A stretch of 62,358 bases of DNA from Brevifilum sp029548365 (lineage in GTDB: Bacteria > Chloroflexota > Anaerolineae > Anaerolineales > Anaerolineaceae): NCBI GenBank assembly GCA_035376985.1, contig DAOSSA010000013.1, positions 1 to 62,358 on the forward strand, written 5' to 3'. The translations under genes were made by a program, and so were the position numbers. Shown piece after piece: positions 16,485 to 23,160 of the stretch. Under the pieces are notes generated by a model. That model did no database searches. It was not told where the DNA came from and worked only from the letters and a program-made list of their open reading frames with translations. Positions within the stretch are counted from its first letter, which is position 1, and each line of letters starts with the position of its first letter.

Positions 16485-17533
16485 TGCTCTCTGTGATCAA
16501 TATCGACAAGTCCTACGAAGGCCAGCCTCTGCTTAAGGGAGTCTCCTTCAGCGTGGACGAAAATGAAACCGTGTGCCTTTTAGGACCGTCCGGAAGCGGG
16601 AAGAGCACCCTGCTGCGCATTATCGCCGGCCTGGAAGAACCCGAAGGCGGCGATGTTCACTGGAAGCATGCCTCCCTGGCGGGGATTCCCACGCATAAAC
16701 GCCGTTTTGGGCTCATGTTCCAGGATTATGCCCTCTTCCCACATCGCAATGTTGCCGAAAACATTGCCTTCGGGCTTAAGATGCAGAATCTGCCGGCTGA
16801 TGAAATCAACGCCCGGGTTGAACACGCGCTGGAAACCATCGGTATGGCGGGTTTTGCCCATCGCAAGGTGACCGAGCTCTCCGGCGGCGAACAGCAGCGA
16901 GTTGCACTGGCGCGTGCCCTAGCCCCAAACCCCCGCCTGCTGATGCTGGATGAACCCCTGGGCGCCCTGGACCGAACCCTGCGCGAAGACCTCGGACAGG
17001 AGTTGCGCCGTATCCTGCATGAGAGCAAAATACCCGCCATCTACGTCACCCACGACCAGGAAGAGGCTTTTTCCTTGGCAGATCGCCTGCTGCTGCTCCA
17101 CCAGGGTGCCATTATTCAGGGCGGGCGACCTCACGAATTCTTTCACCATCCCCGCAATGAGTGGGTAGCCAGGTTCTTTGGGCTGGGCAACCTGGTTGAA
17201 GGCACCGTGGTCTCCCGGACTCCTTTACAGGTTGAAACAGCCCTGGGGCTGATACACGCCAGTTGCGACCGCCAATCCCCAGCGCCAGGTCAGCGGGCAA
17301 CGTTGCTTTTTCGCCCATCACAGGCGCAACTGACTTCCGTTGAAGAGGTGAACCTGCTTGCAGGTCGAGTCAGCGACCAGGTTTTCCAGGGTGAAAAATA
17401 TCAGGTTTCCCTGACCATCAATGACCGGTTACCCGAGTTCAAAATCCTACTGCCCAACCCGCTAGCCATCGGAGAGCGTCTGCAGGTGCACTATCCACCC
17501 TCAGATGTATTATGCCTTGAAAATGGAGCTTGA
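16484..17533 (+). CDS. thiQ: Thiamine ABC importer ATPase
   Basis: A 349-residue ATPase. Walker A is GPSGSGKST (about 34-42), the signature is LSGGEQQRVALARAL, Walker B is LLMLDEPLGALD, and the switch is VTHDQEEAF. It has a C-terminal extension of about 110 residues resembling a TOBE-type regulatory domain, longer than E. coli ThiQ (about 230 residues) and more like iron or sulfate importer ATPases. Its position directly after thiB and thiP under a TPP riboswitch makes thiamine the likely cargo. The ATG overlaps the previous stop in TAATG. Confidence 0.87.
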   Translation: MLSVINIDKSYEGQPLLKGVSFSVDENETVCLLGPSGSGKSTLLRIIAGLEEPEGGDVHWKHASLAGIPTHKRRFGLMFQDYALFPHRNVAENIAFGLKMQNLPADEINARVEHALETIGMAGFAHRKVTELSGGEQQRVALARALAPNPRLLMLDEPLGALDRTLREDLGQELRRILHESKIPAIYVTHDQEEAFSLADRLLLLHQGAIIQGGRPHEFFHHPRNEWVARFFGLGNLVEGTVVSRTPLQVETALGLIHASCDRQSPAPGQRATLLFRPSQAQLTSVEEVNLLAGRVSDQVFQGEKYQVSLTINDRLPEFKILLPNPLAIGERLQVHYPPSDVLCLENGA

Positions 17534-17538
17534 ACCCC

Positions 17539-18024
17539 ATGCCTGACTCCCTGAATGTCATCATTCGTAAATTAAACATCCAACGCCAGGAAACCTGGCG
17601 TTATACAGGACGTGTTCTCAGCCAGGAGGCAGACAGCATCCTGATCGAAGCCTTTTTCAACCGCCCTGACCTTCCCTTTCATGGGATTACCCTGCGGGAA
17701 AATGACCGCTATCTCGAACGTTATTACTCAAACCGCTGGTATAACATCTTCGAAATCCACGACCGCGATGATGACCATCTGAAAGCCTGGTATTGCAACG
17801 TCACCACCCCGGCAGAGATCGTCCCGGGCTCTATCAGCTATGTTGACCTGGCGCTGGACCTGCTGGTGTTTCCGGACGGCGGTTACCTGGTGCTGGATCA
17901 GGACGAATTTGACGCGCTCAATCTCGATGCACACACACGCAGTCACGCCTGTCAGGCACTGGAGACCTTATTGTTCATTGCCCAATCTGGCTGGCTGGGC
18001 AATGCAATTGACCAGCACGGATAA
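17539..18024 (+). CDS. DUF402 family protein, possible (di)phosphatase
   Basis: A 161-residue DUF402 (FomD/Ntdp-like) protein. The hallmark segment YCNVTTPAEI, then YVDLALDLLVFPDGGYLVLDQDEFDAL, supplies the acidic cluster that binds metal and phosphate in this family. Characterised relatives hydrolyse nucleoside di- or triphosphates or cytidylyl phosphonates. It is the last gene of the TPP-riboswitch operon, starting right at the end of thiQ, which hints at a role in hydrolysing thiamine phosphates or related nucleotides. That link is inference. ATG 17539 with GGAG at 17525 is preferred; a TTG at 17530 overlapping the stop is possible. Confidence 0.75.
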   Translation: MPDSLNVIIRKLNIQRQETWRYTGRVLSQEADSILIEAFFNRPDLPFHGITLRENDRYLERYYSNRWYNIFEIHDRDDDHLKAWYCNVTTPAEIVPGSISYVDLALDLLVFPDGGYLVLDQDEFDALNLDAHTRSHACQALETLLFIAQSGWLGNAIDQHG

Positions 18025-18050
18025 TCCTGCGTGCTGATGTTTCCCTAAGC

Positions 18051-18266
18051 CTATACGAAGCTCACAAAGGGCAACAGGGATAGAAAATCTAACCCGTCTA
18101 AATTGAACCATCCAGCAACCATTGCAATCACCACTGCCACACAACAGCAGATGAGCAGGACTGCAACGACCGCAAGAATGATCCACAGGGTCTTTTTGCT
18201 TTTCTTTTCTGGAACTGCGCTATCCAGCTCTGGGAGTTCCGGGATGTAGCTGATGTCTTCTGTCAT
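18051..18266 (-). CDS. Small single-span membrane protein
   Basis: A 71-residue protein of unknown function. It has an acidic, Pro-containing N-terminal tail (about 1-25), a Lys-rich KKSKK anchor, and one very hydrophobic helix with a CCC run (about 29-52). A hydrophobic C-terminal tail ends FLSLLPFVSFV. GGAGG before ATG 18266 supports translation, and a start four codons earlier is less well placed. It lies downstream of the DUF4190 gene and converges on the DUF402 gene with a 26-bp gap. Confidence 0.55.
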   Translation of the reverse strand: MTEDISYIPELPELDSAVPEKKSKKTLWIILAVVAVLLICCCVAVVIAMVAGWFNLDGLDFLSLLPFVSFV

Positions 18267-18311
18267 TGATACCTCCAAATTGTTAAAGTGTTATGAATCC
18301 CTGTCATCCGA

Positions 18312-18793
18312 TTAATTAAAACCATTTGCAAATGGAATAAAGCAAAAGGGCAATGTTATAACGCCGGCAACCAGCAGGATGNNNNNNNNNNNNNNNNNNN
18401 NNNNNNNNNNNNNNNNNNNNNNNNNNNNNNNNNNNNNNNNNNNNNNNNNNNNNNNNNNNNNNNNNNNNNNNNNNNNNNNNNTGCAAATGGAATAAAGCAA
18501 AAGGGCAATGTTATAACGCCGGCAACCAGCAGGATGCCCAGGCAAATCCCAATCAAACTCAACCCGATATTTACCCAGCCCAATATCAAGCCCCAACGGG
18601 CCAGTCCTTCACCGGTGACCGCGCCGCCGCTTTGTGCAATTTCTTTCTTTGCTGAATAGCCCAGAATAATTGCCAGAATTGCCCCTAACAGGGGAAGGAG
18701 AAAAAAGCTGGCAATACCTGAAATCAGGCTGATCACAGCCATTGTAGATGTCTGTTGATAAATGGGCGGTTGACCGTATCCTTGATTTGTCAT
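18312..18793 (-). CDS. DUF4190-type small membrane protein, interrupted by a scaffold gap
   Basis: A Tyr/Gln-rich N-terminal tail (MTNQGYGQPPIYQQ) is followed by two membrane helices separated by the loop LGYSAKKEIAQSGG. This is the DUF4190 pattern of small Chloroflexota and actinobacterial membrane proteins. A 100-N gap lies near the end, and the 55 bases on either side of it are identical. If the duplicate and the Ns are removed, the frame continues cleanly to a stop at 18312, giving about 108 residues ending in FANGFN. The gene is therefore probably intact in the organism. Confidence 0.7.
18327..18536. other. Assembly gap (100 N) flanked by a 55-bp exact duplication
   Basis: Bases 18382-18481 are exactly 100 N, the conventional placeholder. 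The 55 bases at 18327-18381 recur without change at 18482-18536. This is what two overlapping contig ends look like when a scaffolder joins them without merging. The real sequence probably lacks both the Ns and one copy. Confidence 0.92.
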
Positions 18794-18840
18794 TATTAGC
18801 TCCTATCAATCTGATGATTTATTATATTATAAATGAAAAC

Positions 18841-18862
18841 AAACCCTGTGTCAGGGTTTTTC
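18841..18862 (-). terminator. Bidirectional-looking hairpin terminator after the DUF4126 gene
   Basis: AAACCCTG (18841-18848) pairs with CAGGGTTT (18852-18859) around a three-base loop. T-rich sequence follows on both strands (GTTTTCATTT on the minus strand). It lies just past the stop of the minus-strand DUF4126 gene. Confidence 0.65.
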
Positions 18863-18865
18863 AGC

Positions 18866-19420
18866 TCAAGTTGTTTTTTCAATCGATTGGTTGGCGATCC
18901 ACCAGATCAACCCGATGAGAAAGACCACCAAAATAATCGCCACAAGAATCGGGATCACCACCGAGAGAACTGAGATCGTGGTGGCAGCCACATCTTCCAG
19001 GATGCTGACCGGCACATCTCCGGCCCCGGCTGTGGTCACCGTGGTTATCGGGCGAACCAGCACAGATTTCGCCGCATGCACGCCTCCGGCCACCAGCAGA
19101 CCTATCGCAATCGAGAGAATCGGGTTAACCTCTGTAATCACATTGGCGCTGGCCGCAAACAGGATTGCCCCGGCAGTCGGGCGAAACAAAGTCTGAATGA
19201 TATCATTGATATGATTCACCGCCGGAATTTTATCAACAAGAAATTCCACCAGTGACAGAACGATCAACAGACCAATAATCCACCAGCTCTCCAACGCACG
19301 CCAGCTTTCAGAGAGGTTGATCAAATTGGTAAATTTCGCCAGCAGCGAAACCACCAGTAAGGGGATATAAGCATTTAATCCAGCGCTGGCTGATAGCCCA
19401 AAAGCTGCAATGACATCCAT
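18866..19420 (-). CDS. DUF4126 family membrane protein
   Basis: A 184-residue integral membrane protein with about five or six helices. The opening FGLSASAGLNAYIPLLVVSLLAKF and the segment FLVDKIPAVNHINDIIQTLFRPTAGAILFA match DUF4126 proteins (uncharacterised). A glycine-rich region VAGGVHAAKS follows. A possible role as a small-solute or lipid carrier cannot be shown. ATG 19420 with AGGTGA upstream is chosen over a GTG two codons earlier. It is a single gene with a terminator downstream. Confidence 0.7.
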   Translation of the reverse strand: MDVIAAFGLSASAGLNAYIPLLVVSLLAKFTNLINLSESWRALESWWIIGLLIVLSLVEFLVDKIPAVNHINDIIQTLFRPTAGAILFAASANVITEVNPILSIAIGLLVAGGVHAAKSVLVRPITTVTTAGAGDVPVSILEDVAATTISVLSVVIPILVAIILVVFLIGLIWWIANQSIEKTT

Positions 19421-19468
19421 CTTCACCTGCTTTCATAATTGATAATCGTCAATTATAACGGGAAGTGA

Positions 19469-20284
19469 TTATAAGGTAAAGCCTCCCCAGGTGCCAGTCA
19501 TTAAAAACCGCACCACGCTGATAGCCCCAATCTGGGTCAACGCGATCACATAACCGCTGACCAGCGGGATTAATAACTCCCTCAAACAGTCAAAGGTGTT
19601 TTCGCGTTTGAATATCATCACTAACACCATACTGTACACCATGGTCAACAGCATGATCACACTGCAGGAGCTTAACAAAGCCAGTGGATATAAAACCCAC
19701 GCAATTTCCAACCACACCAGTCCGGCCAGGGCACCTGCCAGCACAACCAGAAGCAGCATTTGCTGCCAGGTACTCACTGGCGATTGATCCCGCCACTGCC
19801 TGAACATCGTCTGAACAAAGGCAGGCCATAGAAAAGCCGCTAACGCCAACCCCATCCCCATCCCGGTGGCCAGGCGGGTCCAATTCTGGGTTTGATACAG
19901 GGACGGCAGAATCGGGGTCAGCATGGCAAAGGAATTAACTCCGTCCAGCACCCAGGCCAGAGCGAACAGGGCAAACAGCAAGCTGGCGCCGATAGACGGC
20001 ATCTTACCTTTTTTACCCTGAACCGCCTGAAACAGCATACCCAGCAGCGCCCCCAGGAATGTGCCCGAGCAGCGGGCGCACAATGGGAACGACCGTTCAT
20101 GGATGTGAAAGGAGCGTATATCCATCTGGTGGCAAACCGAATATCCTACAGCCTGGGCTTTACCCAACAGGCCGCTGGGCGTCAGCGCCAACCAGGTGAT
20201 CGTCAGCGCCAAAGCAAAACCGATCAAAATCCAGCGCCAGGGAGAGGCCCGACGTGGGGCTTTAGGGAATTGTTCTTCAGTCAC
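19469..20284 (-). CDS. DUF2085 family membrane protein
   Basis: A 271-residue membrane protein with about seven helices. The stretch YSVCHQMDIRSFHIHERSFP, followed by LCARCSGTFLGALLG (residues about 47-82), is the Cys/His signature of DUF2085 and suggests a bound metal or redox-active cysteines on one membrane face. Function unknown. It starts 20 bp after the aldo/keto reductase stop on the same strand, so the two may be co-transcribed. Confidence 0.7.
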   Translation of the reverse strand: MTEEQFPKAPRRASPWRWILIGFALALTITWLALTPSGLLGKAQAVGYSVCHQMDIRSFHIHERSFPLCARCSGTFLGALLGMLFQAVQGKKGKMPSIGASLLFALFALAWVLDGVNSFAMLTPILPSLYQTQNWTRLATGMGMGLALAAFLWPAFVQTMFRQWRDQSPVSTWQQMLLLVVLAGALAGLVWLEIAWVLYPLALLSSCSVIMLLTMVYSMVLVMIFKRENTFDCLRELLIPLVSGYVIALTQIGAISVVRFLMTGTWGGFTL

Positions 20285-20304
20285 TTTGCTGAATGCTTCC
20301 TTCC

Positions 20305-21456
20305 TTAACCTTCAGGTGTGGTCAACTTCTGATGCGCGGTCGCCAGCCATTCGATAATCTCAATGTTCTGCGGGCAGACAGCTTCACACTCTCCACATTC
20401 GATGCAGTTATCAGCTCGCTCTTCAGGTTTGGTGAAAAGGTCATAGGCTCTGTAGCCAGAATCCCAGGCATCAAAAGCAACGGCATCGTTGTAGATGCTG
20501 AAGACGTGCGGGATATTCACACCACTTGGGCAGGGCAGGCAGTACTCACATTGGGTGCAGGGGATTGGCTTTAATGAAACGTAGGCTTCGCGCGCCTGGC
20601 TCACCAAGGCATGGTCTGCATCGGTCAATTTTCCCACCGCTGCATCTGCTGCCAATAGCAGGTTTTCTTCCACATGTTCCATCGCAGACATACCACTCAG
20701 CACCAGTGACACCTCGGGCTGATCCCACAGCCAGTTCAACGCCCAGGCCACAGGCGACCAATCCCGCTCACTCTGCGCCCAGATTTCTGCCACCGGTAAG
20801 GGCGGCGGGTTTACAGCAATCTGTCCACCGCGTAGCGGTTCCATCACCACCACCGCCATACCCCGGTCCGCAGCTAACTTTAATCCCTTCATCCCTGCCT
20901 GGTGATCGATATCGATATAGTTATATTGGATCTGCGCCATTGCCCAGTTGTCATATCCCATGACAATGTTTTCGAAAACTTCGTATTTATCGTGGAACGA
21001 AAAACCAAGATGATGAAACAAGCCCTCAGCCATCTTTTTCTCCGCCCAGGAGAAGACATCCAGCTTTTGATACTTCTCCCATTCACGCGCATTCATCGAA
21101 TGCAATAAATACACATCCAGGTGGTCAACATCCAGCCGCTCAAGCTGGGCTTCCAGGAAGCGATCAAAATCCGCCGGTGTGTCAATCAGCCAGGAGGGCA
21201 GCTTGGTTGCCAAACGTACCCGATCACGGTAACCGTCCTTCAATACCCGACCGAGAAATCGCTCGCTCTGTTCCCGATGGTAACCCCAGGCGGTGTCGAT
21301 ATAATTGACACCGGCGTCGATAGCCCGCCGTATCATCGCTGTGGCCAGCAGCTCATCGATTTTGCCGCTATCACCCTCGAGTATCGGCAAACGCATGGCG
21401 CCAAACCCTAAGGCGGAGACATCCCAGCCCAACGAACCAAATTTTCTAAATTGCAT
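20305..21456 (-). CDS. Aldo/keto reductase with C-terminal ferredoxin domain
   Basis: A 383-residue protein. Residues 1-270 form the aldo/keto reductase barrel: LGFGAMRLP at the start, GVNYIDTAWGYHREQSE with the catalytic Asp-Tyr, a Lys in ATKLPSW, and a His in YLLHSM. Residues 285-383 hold a ferredoxin-like segment with CTQCEYCLPCPSG and CIECGECEAVCPQ, enough cysteines for two [4Fe-4S] clusters. Such fusions are common in anaerobes, where they may couple carbonyl reduction to ferredoxin. The physiological substrate is unknown. The gene faces away from the leader and moeA cluster. Confidence 0.87.
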   Translation of the reverse strand: MQFRKFGSLGWDVSALGFGAMRLPILEGDSGKIDELLATAMIRRAIDAGVNYIDTAWGYHREQSERFLGRVLKDGYRDRVRLATKLPSWLIDTPADFDRFLEAQLERLDVDHLDVYLLHSMNAREWEKYQKLDVFSWAEKKMAEGLFHHLGFSFHDKYEVFENIVMGYDNWAMAQIQYNYIDIDHQAGMKGLKLAADRGMAVVVMEPLRGGQIAVNPPPLPVAEIWAQSERDWSPVAWALNWLWDQPEVSLVLSGMSAMEHVEENLLLAADAAVGKLTDADHALVSQAREAYVSLKPIPCTQCEYCLPCPSGVNIPHVFSIYNDAVAFDAWDSGYRAYDLFTKPEERADNCIECGECEAVCPQNIEIIEWLATAHQKLTTPEG

Positions 21457-21556
21457 AATTGACCTTTCCGTTATGGTTTCTCCAACTCGATTATACCCGA
21501 ATCAATATCAGCGTTAATAAGACTCCGCACGGAGAACGAACTCCCCTTCAGTTTGA

Positions 21557-21584
21557 TTGACAAACCCGCTTGTTTGTGTAATAC
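21557..21584 (+). promoter_or_regulatory. Promoter of the orphan leader transcript
   Basis: TTGACA (21557-21562) is a perfect -35. TAATAC (21579-21584) follows 16 bp later, with a TG-containing extension just before it. The predicted start is near 21591. Confidence 0.65.
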
Positions 21585-21660
21585 TTTCCTTATCGCCAAC
21601 CGGCACCGTGCAGGTTCTGGTTGAGGATCTGCAATCCCACTAAAGAGGAGGTGGTGTACA

Positions 21661-21720
21661 ATGATAGACAGTAGTTACTTATCAACGGCTGTAGCACCCC
21701 TCCTCGATAGTTTTCGATAA
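21661..21720 (+). CDS. 19-residue leader peptide candidate
   Basis: ATG at 21661, with AGGAGG nine bases upstream, opens a 19-codon frame reading MIDSSYLSTAVAPLLDSFR and ending in TAA. The ribosome site is the strongest in the neighbourhood. The last ten codons form the 5' arm and loop of a 13-bp hairpin, so a translating ribosome would disrupt the structure. No helix or toxin-like pattern is present. It looks like a regulatory uORF rather than a functional protein. Confidence 0.5.
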   Translation: MIDSSYLSTAVAPLLDSFR

Positions 21721-21740
21721 GGGTGCTACAGCCCAAAAAG

Positions 21741-21768
21741 AAAGCCGCTCGAGGTGCGAGCGGCTTTT
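21741..21768 (+). terminator. Terminator-like hairpin of the leader
   Basis: AAAGCCGCTCG (21741-21751) pairs with CGAGCGGCTTT (21757-21767) around a five-base loop and is followed by only one more T and then GG. The stem is strong and the tail is short. Confidence 0.7.
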
Positions 21769-21872
21769 GGGTTAACCACCTCAATCAATCCCAGGAGAAC
21801 AAGACCCCAAATCACAAAAACCCGCCAGGGAGGAAGTGACAGGTTCCTGTAAAGGCTTGTAACAAAGCTCCC

Positions 21873-21902
21873 TTGGCTTTACAGATCGATTAAAGCTATA
21901 AT
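21873..21902 (+). promoter_or_regulatory. Possible second promoter directly upstream of moeA
   Basis: TTGGCT (21873-21878) and a perfect TATAAT (21897-21902) are 18 bp apart. If active, it lets the cofactor operon be transcribed independently of the hairpin leader. Confidence 0.5.
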
Positions 21903-21948
21903 CCCCATACTCAACCTTTAACAATAAGTTGGTGAAAGCTTATCAAAG

Positions 21949-23151
21949 ATGCTGGAAGTAAAAACGCTGGCACAGGTCAACCAGATCATAAGCGACCGTT
22001 TTGGTCATTTACGTGCGCCCGGTGAAAATGTACCCCTGGAGGCAGCCTTAAGCAGGAGGCTGTACCAGGATTTATTGGCAAACGAATTCGTTCCGAATTT
22101 CAACCGCTCTACCGTGGACGGCTATGCCTTGATCAGCGCCGATGCGTTTGGCAGCTCGGAAAGCATACCGGCGATATTAAATGTTGTTGGGCAATCGGCG
22201 ATGGGTGAGCACAGCCAATTAACTCTGCGACGGGGCGAATGCGCCTCTGTGCCAACGGGCGGTGAACTGCCGGCTGGTGCAGACGCAATGGTCATGCTCG
22301 AACATGCCGAAGATTACGGTGATGGCACCATCGGCGTAATCAAGCCTGTTGCCCCGGGCGCCAACCTGATCTTCAAGGGCGACGACCTCAAACCAGGTCA
22401 GGTTATCTATCAACAGGGAAAGAAAATCGATGTCGCAGATGTTGGCACCCTGGCCGCGCTGGGGTTCACCCAGGTGACCGTATACCGGGCACCGGTAATC
22501 GGATTAATTTCTACCGGCGACGAGCTGGTAAAACCCGGCGAGCCCATCAGGATGGGACAAATTCGCGATGTGAATGAGCCCCTGCTGCAGGCAGCCTTAG
22601 ATAAATGCGGCGCACAGGCGCATGCCTTTGGTATCTGCAAGGATGATAAACCCGTCATCCGGGAAAGGATGCTTACAGCCTTAAAAACTTGCGACGGTTT
22701 GATCGTCACCGGCGGCACCTCCGTCGGCATTCAAGATGCATTGCCCGAACTGGTCTCGGAGCTGGGAACTCTGCTGATACATGGCGTAGCAGCCAAACCC
22801 GGAAAACCGACGCTCGTGGGCGCCATCGAGGAAAAACCCGTATTTGGCTTGCCCGGTAACCCAGTAGCCGCATTTTTTATGTTCCTGGCACTTGTTAAAC
22901 CCCTCCTGCAGACCATGATGAGCGGATCAACAGGAGAAGTTCGCCTGGTGTTGCCGATAGCACGCGCGGTGCCGAGCAACCACGGACGCGAAGACCTGTT
23001 GCCCGTAAAAATAAAGGATGGGCAAGCACACCCGGTAATTGGTAAATCCGGGCTGATCACCACACTAGCAAACACCGACGGTTATATTCGCATCCCTCGC
23101 GACAAAGAGGGTCTGCAAAAAAACGAACGTGTTGAAGTGAACCTATTTTAG
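21949..23151 (+). CDS. moeA: Molybdopterin molybdenumtransferase MoeA (first copy)
   Basis: A 400-residue MoeA that inserts molybdate or tungstate into adenylylated molybdopterin. NRSTVDGYALISAD (about 51-64) is the substrate-loop motif. GTSVGIQDALPE near 255, HGVAAKPGKPT near 277 and FGLPGNPVAAF near 300 are the conserved MoeA core. The C-terminal domain IV follows. It is the first gene of a six-gene cofactor operon and is followed 9 bp later by a second, fused MoeA. Upstream spacing of a weak GGTG suggests modest translation initiation. Confidence 0.9.
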   Translation: MLEVKTLAQVNQIISDRFGHLRAPGENVPLEAALSRRLYQDLLANEFVPNFNRSTVDGYALISADAFGSSESIPAILNVVGQSAMGEHSQLTLRRGECASVPTGGELPAGADAMVMLEHAEDYGDGTIGVIKPVAPGANLIFKGDDLKPGQVIYQQGKKIDVADVGTLAALGFTQVTVYRAPVIGLISTGDELVKPGEPIRMGQIRDVNEPLLQAALDKCGAQAHAFGICKDDKPVIRERMLTALKTCDGLIVTGGTSVGIQDALPELVSELGTLLIHGVAAKPGKPTLVGAIEEKPVFGLPGNPVAAFFMFLALVKPLLQTMMSGSTGEVRLVLPIARAVPSNHGREDLLPVKIKDGQAHPVIGKSGLITTLANTDGYIRIPRDKEGLQKNERVEVNLF

Positions 23152-23160
23152 GAGATAACA

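Larger units (their letters stand above)
21591..21768 (+). ncRNA. Structured leader or small RNA with embedded short ORF
   Basis: A predicted transcript of about 180 bases has its own promoter, a 19-codon ORF, a perfect 13-bp hairpin and a terminator-like hairpin. GGCTGTAGCACCC (21687-21699) pairs with GGGTGCTACAGCC (21721-21733). The first strand lies in codons 9-13 of the ORF and the second starts right after its stop. GAGGAGG of the ribosome site (21645-21651) can alternatively pair with CCTCCTC (21699-21705). I do not recognise it as a known RNA family. Confidence 0.55.
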
